Positions 1-9,900 of a DNA stretch of 64,000 nt are shown in pieces. The number at the start of each line of letters is the position of its first letter. Position 1 is the first letter of the stretch. Made by a program: the position numbers and the translations under genes. The notes beneath the pieces are model-generated. The model saw nothing but the letters and a program-made list of their open reading frames with translations. It ran no database searches and was not told where the DNA came from. The stretch is from the NCBI GenBank assembly GCA_011033025.1, contig WFMF01000078.1, positions 58,501 through 122,500 of the forward strand, given 5' to 3'. This DNA is from Beroe forskalii (Eukaryota; Ctenophora; Nuda; Beroida; Beroidae).

Positions 1-2168
1 ATGGTAGAAACAAAGAGCATTAAACAAATTAAGAGCCGTATCTGTAGGTGACCGTTTAGACTATAGCTGTCTTTTGTCAAAACTATCACATTCAATTTTC
101 AAAGAAAAGGATTCATCAGAGAAAAAAAATATCAATAACAAAAAAGGATTGGTCATCCTATCATCGTTGTGCCGTATTCTCCCCAGAATCAATGTCCCAT
201 CTGTCCCAAGTTCCAGTAGAATTCAACACTTTCCAGTGATGATTTCAGCTGACTCTGCTCACAGATGTTCCAAGACCAAAAGTTTCTTATTCGAATTTCG
301 AATGATTCTTTATTTGACAATTTGACCATTGTTTCTTAATTTTATGAACCATCCAGCTTAATCTCTCGACGCAAAATTTCTTGAAATTGTAACTTTGTTA
401 ATCCCAGTTTTTATTTGTCAGGTTGGAGTCTTGAAGTGTAATTAGACAACAAGAATTGCGCCTGCCGGAGCATTTCTTGTGCGTTGTTGATTGTTCCCGT
501 ATGCAGGCGCTTAATTTCCTGTTCCCTGGGGCTGGTATTACTATTAGAACACGCTGTCATTTGACCGTTGTCACTTGTCAGTCTTATTTACTGACATAGT
601 GAGTTGACGATAAAGCTAAAAGCATGAAAGTGATCTCACAAATCAAGATACAATCGCGGGCGTGCACATACGGGAATTTATAAGAGCAAGAAATAGTTTT
701 CCGTGATGAAACGCTTCTTCTATCAAGTGTGATATCGCAATACTAACATCATTGAATCAATTTTATAAATATTCCTCGTTATGCGGGCGCTGTATACATT
801 TCTATCGCCTAAAAGTTTGATATAACGCGCGCGGATCTAAATATCACGTGGGCGATTTCGTTCCACGTGTCAAATGTTCGCGCGCGCGTTCCCGCCATTT
901 CATAGAACTCTTCGAAGATTCGTTGCGCGCCGTTCAGAGTTTCATAACTATGATCACCATTTTGGTTACGCGTTAAATTTTCTTTTAAGTTGCGTTGCAG
1001 ATATATCAAACCATTGCAATATTCGCTAATATTGTACCCCGTCTTGATATTTTCAAAATTGAGATACACAATATAGGCATTAATTACTGACCAAGATTAA
1101 AGATTCAGATATATTATCATTGTTATCAATCATGAACCGAGACAAACTCTCATGTTTTACTTTCCTCTAGTCAATTCTTTAGATCATTCATAACTGATGG
1201 CTCTAATACTGCCCATTGTAAATTGGCCCGAATTGCCCGCTACTTAAAAGAAGTCCAAATGGCTGTGTGATTGAAATCAATCTGATTGATTCCGTGAAAA
1301 TTGATTAAGTTTTGATTTCATGATTAAAGAATTGTTAAATTTTTGATAAAGAACATCAGCATGAACAGAGCATTGAACTCAAATACCTACAAAGTAGCCC
1401 AGTTAGCTAGCTGCAGCCCATAATGCGAAGGATGCCACTACACCAAGCTACTCTGACGCGAGTGATATTATAAAGGAGCAGTTGATCGAAAAAGTGACAT
1501 ACGACGACGACGACGACGACGACGACCAATTTCAGCACACCACCTATTTCAGATTTAACAGTACGCGTAAAGGTAGTATACACACAACCCCCACAAAACA
1601 CGATCTCTGCTAACCTATTCTCAATGCCTTTTTGTAAAACAAAAACGCGATTGGGAACAGGAAAAAATTCATATTCGTGTCCGCATTGGTTTTAAGTACT
1701 CAATCAATAGTCGATAACTTATCACTTAATCACTTCAATTCGATATAATAATGGAGCAACTTCATTCGTGATTATAATCCACGAATCTTAATGCTTTACT
1801 AGAAGTTTATAATTGACTAATTTACCAAATTCGAGATAAGAAAGTTAAGGGAGCTGTGATTTGCGGGTTCAGATCCACCGTCCAATTATATAAGTGCGGT
1901 CAGAGCCTCAGATTTTAATTAGTAATAATTTTAAATTGTTGTTTTGACTGCTAAACTATTGCCGAAGATAGCGTTAATATAAATTGGTCAGGTTTCTACC
2001 CCCAACATTCAACAATTGCACCTAAGAAGAAACCATTCTGTAACAGAATATCGAACACACTGAGCTACGAAACCACGACACACGAAAAATCACGTTTTGT
2101 CGCCTGTAATTCGCGAATCTAAGTGCCATACTCAATTGCCTATAAATTGTGCTGGCAAAAGTCCGTTT
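1..2168. other. No gene recognised; probable BTAF1 intron or flank
   Basis: I find no exon here that matches BTAF1 or another family; the short open frames lack family signatures. CpG-rich clusters with runs of CGCG lie near 830-900 in otherwise AT-rich DNA. If BTAF1 extends upstream, this stretch would be a long intron, because the exon at 3979 starts in the middle of the helicase C-terminal lobe. Confidence 0.5.
1501..1526. repeat. (ACG)n microsatellite
   Basis: About nine perfect ACG/GAC triplets in a row. Read on the minus strand this makes a run of valines in a spurious open frame. Confidence 0.9.
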
Positions 2169-2256
2169 GGCACTCCAACTGTAGAGAGTTCCCCTAATAA
2201 CAAGTTCAACTCAACCCAACTCCCCTAGGATCTACTCCCGCTGTAGAGGGTTCCCA

Positions 2257-3067
2257 TCTTATATATAATTTCGTAAGAGCACGTGAATAATGTCTGTGCG
2301 GGCGCACATTTTAAATTTGAGCTTGCCAAGAGATTATCAAGGAAAACGAATGCAAACGGGAGAAAAGAGGTGCCGTTGCTATGGGAACCAAATTTTCGCA
2401 CGTGCAGATTACAATCAGTTCTACGCGAATGCTTTCTATTACGCAACTTCTTTCAAATGCTGTGCTGTAGTTTTTGAAAATTTTTGACGTTTTCTTTACT
2501 TCAAATTCAAGATCTCAAGATGGAGAATGGACATAACTTGAATAACGGAAGATATTCCAGATGGATTGCTTTCATTGTGGCAGAGGTTGTTCGATAATCA
2601 AAGTTGAGTCAGTGAAAACAGTAGTAACTGCAGTTGTGAAATTAACCGTTAAGGTTACAAGGTGTGCACAATTCAATCGAGTCGATTGTAGGTGTAGCAG
2701 ATTTCGAAGACCGTTTCTGGCCTGTTAAAAAAACAAAATTATCCAATGTCAGCGTCATTGTTAGAATAAGTTGTCAGAATTAACATCATCTTGCTATCAA
2801 AACGAAACGCTGGAACAAAAACCACGTGGTATAGCACGTCTAAGACTTACCGACGAATTCGATCTATTTTCCACTCTGCTCCTTCATAAATGTTTTTTGA
2901 ATATTTAATTTTTTGCGCATAACTTTTGAATTTTGATTTAATTGGAATTTTTGGTGCGGTAAAAAGTATCCAATCAATTCGAATGGCAGTGTTTAAAACT
3001 TGCGAACGAGATGCTGAGTAGCAGCGCCGAGTGAGCTGTGTGTTTGCAGGCCCAACGGGCCTGCTAG
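2257..3067 (+). mobile_element. Helitron-like nonautonomous element, copy 1
   Basis: The 811-bp unit begins TCTTATATATAATTT and ends with a short hairpin (GCAGGCCC, AA, then CGGGCCTGC) running into CTAG. A 5' TC, a 3' hairpin, a CTRR end, no terminal inverted repeat and insertion between A (2256) and T are the accepted Helitron hallmarks. No Rep/helicase gene is present, so it would be nonautonomous. It is followed directly by a second copy. Confidence 0.7.
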
Positions 3068-3873
3068 TCTTATATATAATTTGGAGATGGCACGTGAATT
3101 ATGTTTGTCTGTGCGGGCGCACATTTTAAATTTGAGCTTGCCAAGTAAATATCAAGGAAAACGAATGCAAATGGAAGAAATGAGGTGCCGTTGCTATGGA
3201 AACCAATTTTTGCACGTGCAGATTATGATCAGTTCTATGCGAGTGCTTTCTATTACGCTACGACTGTTAAATGCTGTGCTGTAGCTTTTTGAAAATTTTT
3301 GACGTTTCCTTAACTTCAAATTTAAGATCTTAAGATGGAGAATGGGCCGAGCTTGAATAACGGAGAATATTTCAGATGGATTGCTTTCATTGTGGCAGAG
3401 GTTGGTCGATAATAAAAGTTGAGTCGGTGAAAACAGTAGTAACTGCAGTTGTGAAATTAACCGTAAAGGTTACAAGGTGTGCACAATTCAATCGAGTCGA
3501 ATGTAGGTGTAGCAGATTTCGAAGATAGTTCCTGGCCTGTGAACAAAACAAATTATCCAACTTCTGTGTCAGTATGAGAATAGTTGTCAGAATTAACATC
3601 ATCTTGCAATCAAATCGGAACGCTGGAACAAAACTCACATGGTTTAACACGTCTAATATAAGACTAACCGACGAATTCTATCTATTTTCCACTTTGCTCC
3701 TTCATAAATTTTTTTGAACATTTGATTTTTGCGCAAAACTTTTGACCTAATTGGAATTTTGATGCGGTAAAAAGTATCTAATCAATTCGAATGGGGTGTT
3801 TAAACTTGGGAATGAGGTGCTGCGTAGCAGCGCCGAGTGAGCTGTGTGTTTGCAGGCCCAACGGGCCTGCTAG
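3068..3873 (+). mobile_element. Helitron-like nonautonomous element, copy 2
   Basis: A second, similar unit (806 bp) starts again with TCTTATATATAATTT right after the CTAG of copy 1, and ends with the same hairpin and CTAG at 3870-3873, followed by T at 3874. The copies differ by scattered substitutions and small indels. The head-to-tail arrangement fits a rolling-circle dimer or a second insertion at the first element's end. Confidence 0.7.
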
Positions 3874-3978
3874 TTGTTTATAATTTCAACTCATCCCCCA
3901 ACTCCCACCAGGATCTACTCCCACTGTAGAGAGAGTTCCCCTTGTTAACAAGTTCAACTCACCCCCCACTCCCACCAG

Positions 3979-5231
3979 GATCTACTCCCACTGTAGAGAG
4001 AGTTCCCCTTGTTAACAAGTTTAATTCCGATCCTTCCTACGATTTGCTCCTCCTTACGACATCTGTGGGAGGCCTCGGTCTCAACTTAACAGGTATGACG
4101 TATGTGGAATAAGATAGAAATTAATGATTTAAAACCTTGCGGGTATTAATGGTTATTAGCCTATTGGGAACCGTACGGAATTCAGATTTTGCTGCTATGA
4201 AATATTGTGTTTTTGGAATGGCGAAGGCTGGACTGCGTTGAACGGAACCCTTCAATGACCCCGAGGGCTCACAGTCTTAATACCACATTACAAACACACC
4301 GTGCTTCATTAAATCAAGAACATTGGATGATGACCTCAGCTACCAGAAACCACTGCTTCAGCTGTATTTTCCGCCCCTTTTTCATTTTTGTACTGGCAGA
4401 ACCCCACGTTCCTAGCTTCCTTCTGTCCGCTTCAAGGAAACGCCTTCAAACCAGGCTCATATTATGCGTCGTGGCTACTTTTCATACAGATTACACCTTT
4501 TCCCTAACTAGGCGCTGACACTGTGATATTCGTGGAGCACGACTGGAACCCCAGCAAGGATCTTCAAGCTATGGACAGGGCCCACAGGATAGGACAGAAA
4601 CGTGTTGTCAACGTCTACAGGTATTCAAAGCAGCTGGCAAAATTTCAAATCCGCCGTATTTTTGCACGTATTTTTTCGCGTTTTAAATAAAATCTTTCGA
4701 ATCTTTTCGTTTTCGTTGTAAGTCACGTATTTTGTAGTCTAAAATTTGTATTATTTCAGCAAATGTATGTCATATTTTTCGAAGATTTTTGCACGTATTT
4801 TTTCAACCCAGGCTGATAACGAAAGACACTCTGGAGGAACGGATAATGGGTCTCCAGAAGTTCAAGATGAACATTGCTAACACAGTCATTTCCACGGTAG
4901 TTTAAATTTACATCAACCTAATTTGCATCATTTACGAACCTCATTGACTTTTTATAAGTGTTGAGAAAGTGGGTTTTCGCTTCTCTTATTTTATTTTTTA
5001 CAACCTTGTTCTTTCCTCAAATTCCCCCAGGCCCCAATTTTTTGCAAAATACCAAATATATTCAATAATTTCTCTTCAAAGCCTTATTTTTTATGCTCAT
5101 TATTTGTAACTCGCTCTACTACACTCAGGAAAACGCATCACTCCAACAAATGGGTAACTCTGGGTTACTCGATATGTTCAATAACGGAGATAAGAGCAGA
5201 GATAAGGATGACAAGAAAACAGATAAGAAAG
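3979..5231 (+). CDS. BTAF1: BTAF1/Mot1 (TBP-associated SNF2 ATPase), C-terminal exons, partial
   Basis: Four consecutive exons: 3979-4092, 4512-4620, 4812-4896 and 5129-5231, all with GT-AG borders and matching phases. The protein is the end of the SNF2 helicase C-lobe: motif V ([19 protein letters not shown]), then [19 protein letters not shown], motif VI ([16 protein letters not shown]), then [20 protein letters not shown] and [30 protein letters not shown] is diagnostic of BTAF1/Mot1, which uses ATP hydrolysis to strip TBP from DNA in the nucleus. The last exon ends in a Lys/Asp-rich linker. The final short exon expected in this family (a region rich in W, Y and acidic residues) was not found. 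Upstream exons were not seen in the window. The first exon sits in the duplicated-acceptor array. Confidence 0.9.
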
Positions 5232-5460
5232 GTAATTACACAATCTTTTCTCAATGTTACACTCTTTTAATCGTTTTTTATTAAATTTCATTTTCTATCT
5301 CGTCTGATAAATGTAATTGAGCTTATCAATCTTATTAATTTGCGTGTGACTTTCTTGAAATCTTTGTACACTGATTTTCTTACTTTTTTTTCAGTCATTG
5401 TTCGTTCAAACTTACATTTAATTGATTTGTAAAAAAAACTTCCTTCGAAGTACCAACTTG

Positions 5461-5624
5461 ATCCTTTGCCGAGAATGTGCCGCATTCTGGCAGGGGACTT
5501 CCAAATTATCACTTCTATTTCGTCCCCAATTATAGGGTGGTATAACCCCGTCCACCCTATAATTGGGGACGAAATAGAAATGATAATTTCCCTGCCAGAA
5601 TGCGGCACCTTCCCGGCAAAGGAT
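5461..5624. mobile_element. Foldback MITE with near-perfect long inverted arms
   Basis: Left arm 5461-5540 and right arm 5552-5624 are near-complete reverse complements around an 11-base spacer. Ends start ATCCTTTGCCG and finish CGGCAAAGGAT; the inner arm includes CCCCAATTATAGGGTGG against CCACCCTATAATTGGGG. It has no coding capacity. The left arm carries a few extra bases (around GGACTTCC). I could not define a target-site duplication. Confidence 0.85.
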
Positions 5625-6339
5625 GCCCTGAGGGTAGATGTCTACCGCTCATAACTTTTTAAGTGTTGGTGGCGTATACGTAATTGTGTAGGAGTATAAA
5701 GGATAATGAAAAAAGGCGGTTGACATCCCAAATTAGTGATGTTAATTAAAATTGCTAATTAGCCAGCTAAACGCCCCTCTGGCACAACCTATCATCTGCA
5801 AAGGGTTCATGTATTACCTGAGTGCGTGACAGTTTTTGGTGTGTCCCCTTCTCATCTCATGTTGCACTCGTATTCTACCATCAATATGAGGCTGAGGGAA
5901 AATATGAGCCATTTGATGTCATCAACTATCTATTTTAAACCCTGATAATTTCGCCACTCCTTTCCACCTAGTTTTGTTACATTTTAAAGTTGCAACCTGT
6001 CACTCTTGATAACATCCTCCATTTCTTATGTGACGTGAAATTCCACTGATGTTAAAATGTTGCGTGTGCCTTGCAATGAATTGGCGAAAATTACGAGAAT
6101 TATCACCTTTTTGTCGCACAATTCGTGTTTTAAAAAGTTTTATGTCTCCTCTGTTGTGTTTTAAACTTCGAAGCAAAGAAATATTGAAATCTTTCTTTTT
6201 GATGGCTTATTTTGAAATCTGTTTTGCTTTAATCATGATTATCTGGTTTGCTTTAAACAACTAATCGCTAATTCCTATGTCCCTAGATTCATTTTGAAAT
6301 TTAAATTGCTGTGTATACAATTACAATGTAGAAATCACT

Positions 6340-6540
6340 ATGTACGATGTAGTCAATGTATAGAAAGAAAATATACACTACACACTACAATGCACTGGAC
6401 AATGTATATTATGTACAATATATTAGAATATTCGGTGTGTAAATCACTACCATGTATCCAATGGATCCAATGTATCTAACGTACAATGTATAGAATGTAC
6501 ACATCACTATTCAATGTACTCAATGTATAGGAAGAGTCAT
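6340..6540. repeat. Degenerate AT-rich tandem repeat
   Basis: Recurring variants of TGTACAATGTATAG and CAATGTATAGAAAG, poorly conserved in length. No gene is visible here. Confidence 0.6.
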
Positions 6541-6962
6541 GTATAGGAAGAGTCATTAGAAACAGTCTGGCCTTGATTGGCACTTAGCCGGGTTACACCA
6601 GAGAGAGCATTAGCATAAGCTATTTTGTACATTGTTAAGCGGCCTGGTTAGGTGTCTTTCGTTTGTACGTGACATCATACCAGCACTCATTGGGTTGCCA
6701 GATTCCCTAGTAGATGTAGCAGTTTGAAGTTGCTTTCGCTCTATGATTCCTGTTTTTTGCGTTGGGTTTCTCTAAAAAGGCTCCTTGATAAGATTTTGAT
6801 TTTCGCACATCCTAACCCTTTCTACTTTTCTAACCCGCTTTTCTGAACCATTTTAACCCACTTCTAACCCACTCTTCTAACCCTTACTGTTATAACCCGC
6901 TTTTATTACCCGCTTTTATTACCCACTTTTCTAACCCACTTCTAACCCTCGCTTGTTCGTAG

Positions 6963-9900
6963 GGCGTCTCAGATGTTCCGGAAGCGTAAGAAGGAGCGCC
7001 CTCTAACTTACGCCGAGCTGATGCGCCTCTTTGCACCACCCCCACCACAAACACTACTCCGAGCTTATCACACTGAGGGAGCTAGATCTACTGACAACTA
7101 CACTTACAATGTAAGTTACCATGACAATGTGAGCTGTCACCATGCCAACTATACTTACATTTAAGTTATTCCCCACTCTGACCCTTGATAAAAAAGCTAT
7201 CAACTCCCCTCTTTTACCCTGATAATGACATCATCAACACCCCTCTCTAACCCCATGATAATGACGTCATTCCAGGTTAAAGTCGGCATGAGGATCAGTC
7301 CCAATCCCCAGAACAAGGAATCCATCCTCTCAGTGGATGAAGGGAAGAGCACAGTTCTCATCGCTAACGAAACCCTCTTCTTCGACTACGTGCATGGTAA
7401 GGATCAGATTCGGCCGGATTCTGGGGAGATGATAGAGATTTTCAGATAAAGATTGTCATGAATTTATCTGCTAAATTTTATTTTCCTTAAATTTCGATAA
7501 AAAATTTGTGAGGAGCAGAGCTCAAGTCAAATTTATTTTCTTATTTCCGTTTATTCTTTATATCTCTTATCTGGAGCCCTCTCCCAGGCCCTCAAAGCAA
7601 GCAGATAGACACGTGTTCCAGCATGTTATCTGACGTGTTACCTGCCATCCTGCACGGCAGATCCGTTGTCGTGGTGACCTTCGGCAAAAACTCACCCGGT
7701 AAGTGGGATAGAGTGGAAAATAGAACCCAAAATCTGGGGAAATCTCAGAATTTTGGGGTTCTTTGTAAAATGAACATTTAAACAAGCCTCTCGGTTTGTT
7801 TCGAATTGATATTTTCGAAAGGTCAAAATTTTGAATCTTTTTAACATCTTATTCACAGAAACTAGTAAATCATGCTATCTCATACTTAGTTGTAGTGAGA
7901 TTCTCATAATATAGATCTCCCGCTGACTGACCCTTCTTCCTCCCCGGTCGCCAGTTCTCGCTGATCGGGTCACGTGACTCCACGCAGAGCCTGGGATTGG
8001 TTCCCACAGCAGTCACGTGGCTGAACAAGCTGGGGGAGGACGACAGGAGCAAGTGCGGACCAAACACCGTACACATCACCTCGCTCAGACTCGATGAGAG
8101 AAAACTTCATGTGTTGTAATAAGGGCAGACTCGATGAGAGATATTCTGCATTTTTTGAACGCAAGGAAATGTTATTTATCAACATTTAAAAGTTTTGTTA
8201 CGTTTTAGTAGGCTCACACTCGGTCAGGGATAGCATATTCTGTCTTTTTGGAATGCAAGGAAATGTTTTCCCTGAGCGACAAAGGGTACAGTGCTGTGCC
8301 ATCTAGGTCTGGTATGTCATACCCTTCTCCATTTGTGAAAACTAATGTGATAGGATCAGTCAACTTCTCGGACTTTTGAGGAAAGTTTGAGCATTTCTCG
8401 ATTTTTATGCGGCTTCGGCTATCCGGTTTACACTCTCTAACTTATCCCAAACACGCCTAAAAACCACTTTCCCATGTTTTATGCTATAATGTCCTCTCTT
8501 AACACTGAATAGCTGTAGTTTGAGGCCGCAATGGACAACGGTTCATTTACCACGATCTATTTCTCATGACTTCTAACTACCGCTAAATTCACTCGCTAAT
8601 GTCTGGATTTGAATAGTCATACGGGTTTCCCGGCTGATAATTATATCACAGTCTTTGAGACCTTTTATCATTCCCTATCAAATCCTGTCACCCTGAATCC
8701 TGATAATAACTTAAGCAGTTTACTACTATTTCTCCTGATAATGACGTCACATCACCCTTCCAGATGAACAGAAGAGTTTGAGTGAGTTCGTCACCCCAGC
8801 AACGGTTTCCAAGTCAGATGACCTGGGCAAGTACCTGGATAAGCTGACACTAACCCTCCCTGCTAGGGAACACCCCAATGATGAGGTAAGTTGGTGGTTG
8901 GCCTTACACACTGGCATTTAACCCAGGGGTTTTATTAAATAAGTGACTGGCATTGAGAAGTGATAATAGACCATCTTTATGTCTGAAAATAGGCGGAATT
9001 GGAAGCATTATGAGTCCTATACAATGAAGAACCTTAAGGCTTATTACTCATTTGGTCTCTTCTTATGATAGGAAAATGACCGTTTAGACGATTGATGAAC
9101 ACTCTTCAATACTGACAATAGTACTGACCAGTACTGACTTGTTATAAAGCCTAAAATTTTAAGTTAATGACACCACCGAACCACCATTTCAGGCCCCGAA
9201 ATAAAAAAAAAGAATATGAAACAAACTTTACTATTTCCAGGCACTGATCATCAACATGACGTTCTCCAAATCCAAGTCTAAGAAGAAGAACAAGGATAAC
9301 TTCGGGATGCTTACCTTCATCGACATCGGTACCCCTATTCGGAAGAATGACAGTAATAACGTGCTGTGTTGGCAGTGGTTGCAGGACGTTACTCAGACAT
9401 CGGGCAGCAAGTACTTCGAGACATTCGTTCAGCTGGTAAGTGAAGGGTTGGAATATGTGAAACTTCAATTCAAGCATTGATTATTTTGCTAATTTCTCCC
9501 TCCTGGTTTCAGATTTTTAGTTGGTTCCTTTTCGTAAGGGACATTTAGGTAAACCAATACGTAGTAAATCTCTTACAGTCTAACCCCCTCTCCCCCACAG
9601 CGTCACAACCTGATGCACAGTAAGACACACATCACGTGTCTGGGACACATAACACACAGTCCTAAGGACTACCAGGCTATCGGCATCACTCTCAACCTCG
9701 CAACACGACTCTACATGAGACACTTGGTGAGTACGGTAGCACCTTAAGCTGGTCAAATTTGTGAGGATTTGTAGTTTATAAATGTCCTGGTGAATATTAA
9801 TTAGTAGGCTTCCTGCTTAATTTATTGTTCATTTGCCGATGATTTGACAACTCTGGCTTGACACCATTCTGGCTTGACACCACTCTGGCTTGACACCACT

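Larger units (their letters stand above)
2168..3978 (+). repeat. Tandem array of BTAF1 exon-start copies with splice acceptors
   Basis: A unit of about 65 bp is repeated upstream of the BTAF1 exon at 3979. Each unit holds an acceptor-like tract ending in AG, then a copy of the exon's first 40 or so bases (TCTACTCCCACTGTAGAGAG and variants), then the next tract. Unit 1 is near 2168-2228, unit 2 starts at 2229, and unit 3 starts near 3911. Unit 2 is interrupted by the two mobile elements at 2257-3873; its two halves rejoin cleanly if these are removed. Only the last copy runs on into the full exon, so the others are probably non-functional acceptor decoys. Confidence 0.8.
5232..6962. other. Intergenic region between BTAF1 and KIF26
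   Basis: It holds the foldback element at 5461-5624, AT-rich degenerate repeats near 6340-6540 and a TAACCC-like pyrimidine-rich tract at 6800-6955 that leads into the first KIF26 acceptor. I looked for the last BTAF1 exon and the first KIF26 exon and found no convincing candidate. Confidence 0.5.

Noticed and set aside
5850-5937. Possible last BTAF1 exon (HQYEAEGKYEPFDVINYLF, then stop)
   Set aside because: Faint resemblance to the family C terminus, but the acceptor and frame do not match the phase-1 end of the preceding exon.
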